Positions 28,101-35,706 of a stretch of 64,000 nucleotides of DNA are shown piece by piece. This DNA is from JAHELQ01 sp965603365 (GTDB lineage Bacteria > Acidobacteriota > Aminicenantia > UBA2199), in assembly GCA_965603365.1 (NCBI GenBank), contig CBFDCR010000015.1, forward strand, positions 19,329 through 83,328, in the 5' to 3' direction. The notes below the pieces were generated by a model. It worked only from the letters and a program-made list of their open reading frames with translations, had not been told where the DNA came from and ran no database searches. Made by a program: the position numbers and the translations under genes. Position 1 is the stretch's first letter; each line of letters opens with the position of its first letter.

Positions 28101-31100
28101 TTTCTTAGTACCTTTTCGTCCGGTAATGATCCTCTATTATCCAGTACCTTTTCTATGACATCACCAAAGGTCACCTCTCCCTCCCCCAGGACAGCCAGGG
28201 AAATATTAAGATCTTGCAGCATCATTTCATAATCGCTGGTGGCATAGGGGCCCCCGGCAACAATGGGGGTATTGATACACCACTGCCGAATCACGGCAAT
28301 GGTTCTGTGGAAAAAATCTTTAAAGAAGGTCAAGGTCCGGGCACCGATAATATCCGGTTTAAACTCATCAATGATGCCTTTTAAGTCTCTATAATTATCA
28401 AAATCTATCCGGGATTTGGCGATTTTCCCACTAATTTTATGGCCAAATCGCCGGTTTAAATAGGTCAAAATATACATTAACCCCAGGGGGGGCTCCACCA
28501 CATCGTACAGCATCCGGTCCGCATCTTTACTAAAAAATTGCGATAGATCCAGTAGTAAAATTCTCAACGCCCCATCGTTCACTGGACTGCCGGGAAAACA
28601 CCCTTCCATCTTCATGTTTAATTCAGGAACCCGGCTCCAGCTCTCATCGAACACATGCTCTTCCGTCAAGCCGGCCTGGTGAATGCCTAAATTTTTTAAC
28701 AAATCGCTGAAATTATTAATGTCTACGGGCATATAACTATTATATTTCTGCACAATCTCATCTTCGCTCAAAACATGCATCTGGTAGGGTAATACTTGCC
28801 GTAATCGCTGTTTTGACAGGAAATAGGAGTTGAAAAAATCGGCCTGGAACTTAAGAGTAAAACTCTTATCAAATGGTAAAGTATCGGGTAATTCATGGTA
28901 TGCCAGATTTTCGGAATCACCGATGTTGTCAGCAGAAACTCCCAGGTCCAATGCCAACCGTGCCATATCGGTATTGGGATAGATTTTTAAAACAAAAACA
29001 TAGGGAAAATGGAGCCACTCCAGGCTTTTAATAAACTTCAAAGTTAACATCGCCTCTTCTTCCGTTTCGGTGGGCAATCCGTGCATGGTAAAGAGCTCCA
29101 ATATAAGTTGAGGGTACTGCCGAATGATGTATTCAATATTATTTCGAAGTTTGTTTAGATTCAAATTCTTCTTGATTAATCTTTGTAACCTTGGGGATGC
29201 GGTTTCCAGGGCCAGGGCGAAATTGACGGTTCCCGCCTCTACCATCAAATCGATATATGCCCCGGTTAACAGATCCCCCCGGAGGCCATTGGGGAAAAAT
29301 AGCTGTACCTTCAATCCATGTTTGATGATAAGACGGAAAAATTTTTGGCTGTTTACACTGTCCAGGTTAAATATGTCGTCTACAAATCCAAATCTCCGGA
29401 TTCCCATTTGGTAATACATTTTTAACTCTTCGAACACATTCTCCGGGGAACGGATTACGTGCCCCTTTGTCCAAATTTTGTGGCAATACAGGCATTGATA
29501 AGGACAACCCCTGGTGGCCTGTAAAGAGATACAATTTTTTACCATTGCCTGGCCGATACAGCGATTATATTTATCGTAATTTACCAGGGAACGGTCGGGT
29601 ATCGGCAGGGATTCAAGATCAGTGATTTGAGGGCGCGGTGAAGTAAGCTGCGGTTGAATCCGAAATTTCAATTCCCGCAGATTCTGTAAAGCGGTAAAAG
29701 GGTGTTTTTCTACAGCGTTATGATCTAGCAACAATAGAGTGGGATCACAATCAGATATTATAGTCGCGATTCGCTTTAAGGGGTAATTGGAATCTATCGG
29801 TAAATATGCACCGCCGGCCTTCAATATCCCCAGGATACCGGTTATCATCTCTGTCGACCGCTCCTTCATCAGCCCGACGATATCTCCCACCCCCACTCCT
29901 TTTACCCTCAAGTCCCAGGCCAACCGGTTGGCCTGGAAATTTAACTCCCGATATGACAATGACCGATCTTTATATACAACGGCAACGGCGTCGGGCTTCC
30001 GGGCCGTCTGTTCTTCAAATAATTCTTGAATCGTTCTATCTTTTGGGTAGGGCAGCCTGAAACGATTAAACCCAACCAATACCTGCTCCTTCTCTTCAAT
30101 GGAGATCATCTCTATCTCAGACAGCCGGATTTGCGGATCCTTTGTGATAGAGGAGAGTATGTTTTCAAAATAACGAACAAATCGTTCAATCGTCTCATCT
30201 TTAAACAAGCTTGTGCTGTACTCCACAGTCATCAGCAGCTCACCACCGGCCTCAACGCCGGTAAAAGTCATGTCAAACTTCGAAATTTTATGTTTGTACT
30301 CATGTGGTGTGAGCTTTAATCCCGGTATTTCCAATTCCCGAATCTCGACATTTTGTATGGCGAACACCACATCGAATATCGGGTTTCGGCTGACATCCCT
30401 CCCGACGGCTATATTATCCACCAGGTCTTCAAACTGGTAGTCCTGGTTTTCAAAGGCTTGTAACGTATTTTCTTTCACCTCCTGCAAAAATCCGATGAAC
30501 ACTTTATCTCCCCACGGCCTGTTCCACAGCACCAGGGTATTTACAAACATACCTACTATCCGATGCAGATCCGCATGGCGGCGCCCGGCGATTGGAGTTC
30601 CAACCAGGATATCCTCCTGGCCGCTCAACCTGGAAATAAATATAGTAAATATTGCCAGCATAACCATGAAGAGGGTGACCTTTTCCATCTCAGCAATCTC
30701 TTTTAGCAATTCCAGTTTTGCTTTCTCTATTTCAAAGCCTATGGTATTTCCCTCAAAACTCTGCACCTGCGGTCTTTTATTATCTATCGGTAAGTTCAGC
30801 AGGGGAATCTCTTCTTTAAATACATCCTGCCAGTAGGCCTCCTGGGCTCTGATTTTGCCCGAAGATTTCTGTCTGTTCTGCCACCCGGAAAAATCTTTGT
30901 ACTGCACCCTCAATTGCGGCAATTCCAGACCTTTGTACAGATTCATGAATTCCTCTACAATTATCCCCATTGACGTCCCGTCCGTAATGATATGATGCAT
31001 GTCGATCAGCAGCATATGCTTCTTTTTTCCTGTTTTAAGCACTTTTACCCTTATCAAAGGCGCCGAGCTCAAATCAAATGGCCGGATAAACCGCTTAATC

Positions 31101-33952
31101 AGTTCTAATGTGTCTACCTGGTCGGCCTCAACATAATCAAAGATATCATCGACACTCCCATTAATTCTTTGAACGGGTTCATCATCTACCGTTTCAAAGC
31201 CGGTCCTTAAGCTCTCATGCCTGTCTGTCAGCCTGTTAAACACCCACTGTACACGCTTCCCGTCGAGATCTCCCTCCAATTCAAATGCAATCGGGATATT
31301 ATAACCGGTAAGGGTGGGTTCCATCTGTTCCAGGACATAAATTCTCTTCTGGGCCGAAGACAAGGAATAATACTGCTTTTCTTCAACACTTTGAATTTTA
31401 GAAAATCCGGACGAATTTTTTAAATCGACATTTTTTGTCAACTCCCTGATGGTAGGGGTTCTAAATATCTCAACCAGCGGAATCTCCAGGCCCAAAGCTT
31501 TATGGAGATTTGACATGAGAATAGTCGCTTTCAAGGAATGTCCCCCCAATTCAAAAAAATTAGCATCAATGCCGATGAGGTGCTGCTCCACCCCCAGTAC
31601 ATCCGACCAAATTTCCACAAACTTCTCTTCCAATTCATTCCTGGGGACTACAATATTCTCTGAAGCATGTATTTCAGGGGGTGGTAATGCTTTCCGGTCC
31701 ACCTTGCCGTTCGGGGTTAAAGGAATCTTCTTCAGCATTACAAAATAGGAGGGAATCATATAGTCGGGTAAATTCCGGGCCAGGCTCTCTCTCAATTCGC
31801 TTACGGGTACTGCCACCGGCGACTCATCCGCCACTGCGTAAGCGCACAGATACTTCTCCCCTTCTTCGTTTACCCTGTCTATGACGACGGCGTCTTTGAT
31901 AAAATGAATCGCCGTAAGCTGAGCCTCGATCTCTGTCGGCTCGATTCTAAAGCCCCGGATTTTTTTCTGCTGATCCAATCTCCCTAAAAATTCAATATTC
32001 CCATCTGGCTGCCATCTTGCCCGGTCTCCAGTCTTGTATAAGGTGTCCCCTGAAACAAATGGATTTGGTATAAAGTTGTCATGGGTCATCTCAGGGCTAT
32101 TTAAATATCCCCTCGACACTCCGTCCCCTCCGACTGCCAACTCCCCCACAGCATTGATGGGCATCAACAAAGCTTTCCGGTCTACAATATATGCCGTGCT
32201 GTTGGCCACCGGTTTCCCGATGGGGATGTTGTTTTCATAATCGCGGTCGATACGGTGAGTGGTCGAAAAAGTAGTGTTTTCAGTCGGGCCATAGCCATTG
32301 AGGACGTTTAATCCCGGGAACCTTTGCCGTAAGCGAGAAATGTGAGAGGGTGACAGCACATCGCCTCCAATCAATATGTTTTTGAGGGGGCTGAAGATTT
32401 CAATGTCCTGGTTTAACATTTGATTGAACAGAGGAGAGGTCATCCATATCGTGGTGATTCTATATCTATGAAGGAGGGTCTTTAGAGTTTCAGGGCTGAG
32501 GATATCGGGCTGACTGACCAGGAATAACTGCAAGCCGTTTAACAGAGCTCCCCAGATTTCAAAGGTGGAGGCATCAAATTCCAGGGCTCCGGTTGGCATG
32601 ATTCGTTCATCCTTCTCAAACCCGGTAAAATTCGAGTTTTTTACCAGTCTTACAACGCTGCGGTGCTCGACCATAACGCCTTTGGGCCGGCCTGTGGAAC
32701 CGGAGGTATACATTATATAGGCCAGATTTCCGTGGCGGTGACTCTTTTCCAGTAGCCCGGTTCCGTTCCGGATATTTCCGGCATTGAGATTCAGAACGTC
32801 GATGTCTAAGTCAACCGTTTCCCCTACATTCGTTAGCAAGACCTGTGCATGACTATCCCTCAGCATAAAACTCTTCCGCTCAGAAGGATATTCGGAGTCA
32901 ATCGGTAAATATGCCCCCCCTGATTTCAGTATCCCTATTAAACAGATTATCATGCCGGGACAGCGTTCCGCGGCCATGACTCCGACCGCGGTTTCACTCT
33001 TTACGCCTTTACGCCGGAGATATAGGGCCAATTTAACCGCATCTCCATTTAATTTTTCATAAGATATTGAAGCGTCGCTCCAGACCGATGCTACCTTTGT
33101 TGGATAGTTGGCGGCCGCTTCTTCAAACAAATCGTCTATTGTTTTATAGCGTGGATATTGGGTTTCGGTCTCGTTAAAATCAAAAATTAATTGTCTTTTC
33201 TCCCTCTCGGATAGTAGTTCACTACACGACAGGGGGATATCCAGATTGTGAAGAAGATGCCGCATCAGTACTACGAAATGTCGGGCAATTCTTTCGACCG
33301 TTTCAGGATAATACAGCGGAAAACTGTATTCCAATGTCCCACCCAGATACTCAAGGCGGCTATTGAAGACAAAAATCATATTGTGGTGAATATGCCGAAG
33401 GTACTTCTTACAGTGAATATTCTCGAGCAAAATCGATATGTCGAACAGGGGAAAATCGTCTTCCGAAAAGGATGCACCCAATTGATACACCAGTGTTTCA
33501 ATCGGATAGTTCTGGTGTTCAATCGCCTTCACAATCGTCTGTCTTACCTGCATCAGTAGTTCTTTAACAGTCATTTCATCGCTGATTGTGTTTCGTAGAG
33601 CCAGGGCAGTATTTAAAAAATCCCCCTCAACCTCCTGTTTATAAATAGGCGTTCCCACTATGATATCGTTTGTGTCGGTGTATTTTTTTATTAAGCAGAC
33701 CAGAACAGCCGTCAATACCATGTGCAGGGTATAATCGGAACCTCTGCATACCTTCATGAGCCGTTCAAACAGGTCGCCGTCAATCCGGATCTCTGCCTCT
33801 CTAAATCTTCCCCCTTTCAGGTGGTTATCGAAAGGGAATTGGCTTTTTTCCCACTCCCCGGCGAACACATTCATCCAGTAATCTTTTTCTTTCCCGTATT
33901 CGCCAGCTCCGGCGGCAAATGCAAATTTCCCGGGATATTCTCTCTTGTTCAC
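25184..33952 (-). CDS. NRPS: half-C - A(Val) - PCP - C - A(Gln)[radical SAM-B12 insert] - PCP - C
   Basis: A 2922-residue two-module NRPS. Approximate residues: half C 1-265; A1 with YIMYTSGSTGRPKGV near 415; PCP1 GGHSLKA near 806; C with HHIITDGT near 988; A2 with radical SAM cluster CPYQCLYC near 1485, B12 domain near 1800 and A3 motif near 2003; PCP2 near 2408; C with HHIISDGV near 2605. The by-eye code of A1 is DAFWLGGTF, an exact match to a classic Val code. A2 reads DAQDLGVVD, a Gln code, so this is the best-defined case of a radical SAM insert in an A domain of predictable specificity. The start is GTG, backed by AGGAG six bases upstream. The C-terminus ends 'VDDVEFNF', an acidic Phe-rich tail like those of the neighbouring subunits. 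Confidence 0.95.
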   Translation of the reverse strand: MNKREYPGKFAFAAGAGEYGKEKDYWMNVFAGEWEKSQFPFDNHLKGGRFREAEIRIDGDLFERLMKVCRGSDYTLHMVLTAVLVCLIKKYTDTNDIIVGTPIYKQEVEGDFLNTALALRNTISDEMTVKELLMQVRQTIVKAIEHQNYPIETLVYQLGASFSEDDFPLFDISILLENIHCKKYLRHIHHNMIFVFNSRLEYLGGTLEYSFPLYYPETVERIARHFVVLMRHLLHNLDIPLSCSELLSEREKRQLIFDFNETETQYPRYKTIDDLFEEAAANYPTKVASVWSDASISYEKLNGDAVKLALYLRRKGVKSETAVGVMAAERCPGMIICLIGILKSGGAYLPIDSEYPSERKSFMLRDSHAQVLLTNVGETVDLDIDVLNLNAGNIRNGTGLLEKSHRHGNLAYIMYTSGSTGRPKGVMVEHRSVVRLVKNSNFTGFEKDERIMPTGALEFDASTFEIWGALLNGLQLFLVSQPDILSPETLKTLLHRYRITTIWMTSPLFNQMLNQDIEIFSPLKNILIGGDVLSPSHISRLRQRFPGLNVLNGYGPTENTTFSTTHRIDRDYENNIPIGKPVANSTAYIVDRKALLMPINAVGELAVGGDGVSRGYLNSPEMTHDNFIPNPFVSGDTLYKTGDRARWQPDGNIEFLGRLDQQKKIRGFRIEPTEIEAQLTAIHFIKDAVVIDRVNEEGEKYLCAYAVADESPVAVPVSELRESLARNLPDYMIPSYFVMLKKIPLTPNGKVDRKALPPPEIHASENIVVPRNELEEKFVEIWSDVLGVEQHLIGIDANFFELGGHSLKATILMSNLHKALGLEIPLVEIFRTPTIRELTKNVDLKNSSGFSKIQSVEEKQYYSLSSAQKRIYVLEQMEPTLTGYNIPIAFELEGDLDGKRVQWVFNRLTDRHESLRTGFETVDDEPVQRINGSVDDIFDYVEADQVDTLELIKRFIRPFDLSSAPLIRVKVLKTGKKKHMLLIDMHHIITDGTSMGIIVEEFMNLYKGLELPQLRVQYKDFSGWQNRQKSSGKIRAQEAYWQDVFKEEIPLLNLPIDNKRPQVQSFEGNTIGFEIEKAKLELLKEIAEMEKVTLFMVMLAIFTIFISRLSGQEDILVGTPIAGRRHADLHRIVGMFVNTLVLWNRPWGDKVFIGFLQEVKENTLQAFENQDYQFEDLVDNIAVGRDVSRNPIFDVVFAIQNVEIRELEIPGLKLTPHEYKHKISKFDMTFTGVEAGGELLMTVEYSTSLFKDETIERFVRYFENILSSITKDPQIRLSEIEMISIEEKEQVLVGFNRFRLPYPKDRTIQELFEEQTARKPDAVAVVYKDRSLSYRELNFQANRLAWDLRVKGVGVGDIVGLMKERSTEMITGILGILKAGGAYLPIDSNYPLKRIATIISDCDPTLLLLDHNAVEKHPFTALQNLRELKFRIQPQLTSPRPQITDLESLPIPDRSLVNYDKYNRCIGQAMVKNCISLQATRGCPYQCLYCHKIWTKGHVIRSPENVFEELKMYYQMGIRRFGFVDDIFNLDSVNSQKFFRLIIKHGLKVQLFFPNGLRGDLLTGAYIDLMVEAGTVNFALALETASPRLQRLIKKNLNLNKLRNNIEYIIRQYPQLILELFTMHGLPTETEEEAMLTLKFIKSLEWLHFPYVFVLKIYPNTDMARLALDLGVSADNIGDSENLAYHELPDTLPFDKSFTLKFQADFFNSYFLSKQRLRQVLPYQMHVLSEDEIVQKYNSYMPVDINNFSDLLKNLGIHQAGLTEEHVFDESWSRVPELNMKMEGCFPGSPVNDGALRILLLDLSQFFSKDADRMLYDVVEPPLGLMYILTYLNRRFGHKISGKIAKSRIDFDNYRDLKGIIDEFKPDIIGARTLTFFKDFFHRTIAVIRQWCINTPIVAGGPYATSDYEMMLQDLNISLAVLGEGEVTFGDVIEKVLDNRGSLPDEKVLRNIEGIAFIPTEVRQGGRFARDIMFLDERSHDTIQIAGENPEPLNRSGDPAYVIYTSGSTGIPKGVIIEHRNVCNLVTGLHDKIFKQYGDGTHVGLIAPYVFDASVQQIFGVLLQGLTLYIVSENMRTDMGKLLDFYGNNLVEISDGTPAFIRLLLENIEGSGRRLSLKHLLIGGEALSGQVVDDLFEACEGDAPRIANVYGPTECCVDSSLFDITKGKTCRFDRIPLGRPMPNERTYILAGGGEVQPIGIPGELFIGGDGVGKGYLNRPELTLEKFTEEPFIKKSVSPAPRGRMFKTGDIGRWQNDGNIEFLGRIDHQVKIRGYRIELGEIESHLLKNGDVKEAVVLSREDEEGNDLHAYIVPKNDFDISTLKEYLARLIPRYMIPTHFIKMKQIPLTASKKIDKKALPLPEIYHELSQVKPRDEVETKLAGIWAGLLKVEKDCIGLDSDFFELGGHSLKATILLARLYKEFNVKVPLAVMFESPTVKGLSAYIKKAARQVYADIEPSPPRPYYPLSPAQRRVYVLQQMALDNTAFNMPQGVILMENPERDRLTEAFRNLIQRHESLRTSFYVFNKEPVQRIHENSEDDFEIEYYDGKEGQQAEITGGAVDTESVVRQLLECFVRPFDLSKAPLLRVGLINTVDSRHILVMDMHHIISDGVSNRILIRDFLSLYSGGGLPPLRHQYKDYAVWQNSKRRLEKIKNQGEYWLEELSGELPQLNIPTDYPRRPVPDFAGGTFRFKIGRQNAEVLRALSVKKKTTMQITLLAIFYILLSKITGQSDIIVGIPIAGRPHPDLEKMIGVFVNMMAVRNFPEGRKSFLQFLGEVQKNSLAAYENQGYPFEDLVEKVWKRENTNRHQLFDVVFEIRTDSGEEREVFDELAAKLNARPYQWDLKTTKFDLDWFGIDNGKDLSFTVVYRTTLFSEVSIRLFVNGYLSLIDGILGDEHCKIKDLVYSKFEKELKKVDDVEFNF
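27965..29635 (-). other. Radical SAM + B12-binding domain inserted in the Gln A domain (copy 1)
   Basis: About 555 residues between 'LKAGGAYLPIDS' (A2) and 'DPAYVIYTSGSTGIPKGV' (A3). They contain the linker 'LESLPIPDRSLVNYDKY', cluster motif CPYQCLYC, 'RRFGFVDDIFNL', 'LALETASPRLQRLI', 'MHGLPTETEEEA', tail 'YNSYMPVDI', then 'LLLDLSQFFSKDADRMLYD', 'VVEPPLGLMYILTYL', 'IVAGGPYATSDYEMML', 'SLAVLGEGEVTF'. Cluster cysteines and the family hallmarks are intact, so the domain is likely active. Confidence 0.92.
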
Positions 33953-33958
33953 ATCTAA

Positions 33959-33963
33959 CTCCT
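33959..33963 (-). promoter_or_regulatory. Ribosome binding site deciding the GTG start at 33952
   Basis: AGGAG is followed by TTAGAT and then GTG. The overlapping ATG is out of frame and is followed at once by a stop, so GTG is the start. Confidence 0.7.
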
Positions 33964-33990
33964 GTTCAGTTTGTTGTCCCGTTATCCAAT

Positions 33991-35694
33991 CTAAAAATCA
34001 AAACCTTCACCCGCCAGGTCTCTCTTTTGAGCAGTCATAAAATTTCTAACCTCCCCACACTCCTGGAAGTAAGATCCCTTCTTTTTCAGCTCAACCACCG
34101 AAGGCACGGCATTCTTATGGAGCTTTTTCCAGCGTTCATCCGCTTCATAGATTTCACCTAAAGAATAGGGATTGGGAATTCCCAATCTTTTGCAATTCTC
34201 GACAAATCGGTTCAGCCGGCGGTAGGCCGTTTCCCTTGAAGGTTCGCCATCCATCACCCAGGTTTGGGACAGCAGCAATTCTCTTGCCCATCCCGGATAG
34301 AGCAGGGAACTTTTGCCGCTTTTTTCCCATTCCGGCGAATATGCCTGCCCATTTAAATAATAGTTAAATACATTGCAGTCGGCTTCATAAATGTTATCTT
34401 GACACTCTGCGAGAAAATCCAGTGTCATCCGGAAGTCTTCTTCAGTCTCTCCGGGAAAACCGAATAACCAGAAGGTTGTCGTCTTGATGCCGGCCATCGC
34501 CAGGCTGCTGAGGGACAATTTATATTGTTCTATTGTGGTCTTCTTATTCATTAGATTCAAAAGCTTTTGGGAGCCGCTCTCAAGCCCCATTTTGGCCCGG
34601 TAAAAACCTCCACGCCGCCACAAGAGAGTGTTATCGGGATCACAAACATGGGGGTCGGCTCTTAAAAAACCATCCCAATATACCGACACATTCGCCTCGA
34701 TGAACGCCTTAGCCAGACCGGATATGATAGGATTCAGCGTTGAGTCGGTCATTAAGAACAACTGGTACGCATGTCGATGATATAGTTCTTCACATTCATC
34801 AACAATTTGTTTCAAATCTTTTTTTCGATATTTTCCCCAATTGATCGTTTCGGAACAAAACTTGCACTGGTAAGGGCAACTGCGGGCACCAAAATGGGCC
34901 AGATGGGGATAGTGTCGAAGATCGAAATTTGAAAAATCGGGGATTGCCAGATCAGAAATATTTAAGGTTTCCGTCCCCAGGTCGTTGATCGTATATATCC
35001 TTTGGGTTTCAGGCAGCTCATTTCGCAGTAGTTTCAGGAACAGCAGCTCCCCTTCCCCAATGATGATTTTATCGATATATTCCCTGGTCTGCCGGGCAAA
35101 ATAGTCTAAATCGGAAGAGCCTGGCGCCAATTGGTCGGCAAAAATACCACCTCCCATTACAGTTTTAACAGAGGGGCTTTTCAGCCTGGCCTGCTTAAAG
35201 GCAAATATCGATGCCGGCAGTGTGTCTCCGTATACCGACAGCCCGAGCACAGCCGGATTTTCCCTGGCCAACAATTCCCGGATATAACGCTCCAATCGGC
35301 TGTAAAATTCTTCAACGACCCCATCCAATTCCCCTACCTGTTGATCGTTAAAACTGTAATAAAATGTATTATAAACCAATATTTTCACCAATTCTTTATA
35401 ACTCTTTTCATCTCTGCGGTGTTGATGGGCCATTAAATGATTCCGGAAGACTTGATTTCCGATGTTGAAGAGATTCCCTTTATGCTTTTCCGGGACGAAC
35501 CGATTTAAAATTCCGAAATAACGGTCATGAAGCTCCCGGAATGTCATCTCCAGGTTCGCGTCCACCGCTTTTACATTATAATAATGATGCTGCTGCAAAA
35601 AACTCTTGATACAGGCCAAAGCCAGCGGTGGGATCTGGGGATCCCAAAAGGGCATCAGGGCCAGTAGTATTTTATCATGTCCGCGCAGATACAT
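33991..35694 (-). CDS. Stand-alone B12-binding radical SAM protein
   Basis: The protein is 567 residues in the usual order. The N-terminal B12-binding Rossmann domain spans about 1-200 ('ILLALMPFWDPQIPPLALACI', 'AVLGLSVYGDT', 'VMGGGIF', 'DKIIIGEGELLF'). The linker 'ISDLAIPDFSNFDL' and a radical SAM core follow, with cluster motif CPYQCKFC near residue 280 and 'GFPGETEEDF'. A C-terminal helical region closes the protein. Family members perform B12-dependent methylations or other radical chemistry on peptides and small molecules; the substrate cannot be read from sequence. It lies 12 bp after one NRPS gene and 38 bp before the next, with a strong GGGAGG ribosome binding site, so it is part of the operon. 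Its last residues, 'GEGFDF', resemble the acidic Phe tails of the NRPS subunits, which may mean shared docking. Confidence 0.9.
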   Translation of the reverse strand: MYLRGHDKILLALMPFWDPQIPPLALACIKSFLQQHHYYNVKAVDANLEMTFRELHDRYFGILNRFVPEKHKGNLFNIGNQVFRNHLMAHQHRRDEKSYKELVKILVYNTFYYSFNDQQVGELDGVVEEFYSRLERYIRELLARENPAVLGLSVYGDTLPASIFAFKQARLKSPSVKTVMGGGIFADQLAPGSSDLDYFARQTREYIDKIIIGEGELLFLKLLRNELPETQRIYTINDLGTETLNISDLAIPDFSNFDLRHYPHLAHFGARSCPYQCKFCSETINWGKYRKKDLKQIVDECEELYHRHAYQLFLMTDSTLNPIISGLAKAFIEANVSVYWDGFLRADPHVCDPDNTLLWRRGGFYRAKMGLESGSQKLLNLMNKKTTIEQYKLSLSSLAMAGIKTTTFWLFGFPGETEEDFRMTLDFLAECQDNIYEADCNVFNYYLNGQAYSPEWEKSGKSSLLYPGWARELLLSQTWVMDGEPSRETAYRRLNRFVENCKRLGIPNPYSLGEIYEADERWKKLHKNAVPSVVELKKKGSYFQECGEVRNFMTAQKRDLAGEGFDF

Positions 35695-35706
35695 CTTACC
35701 TCCCTT

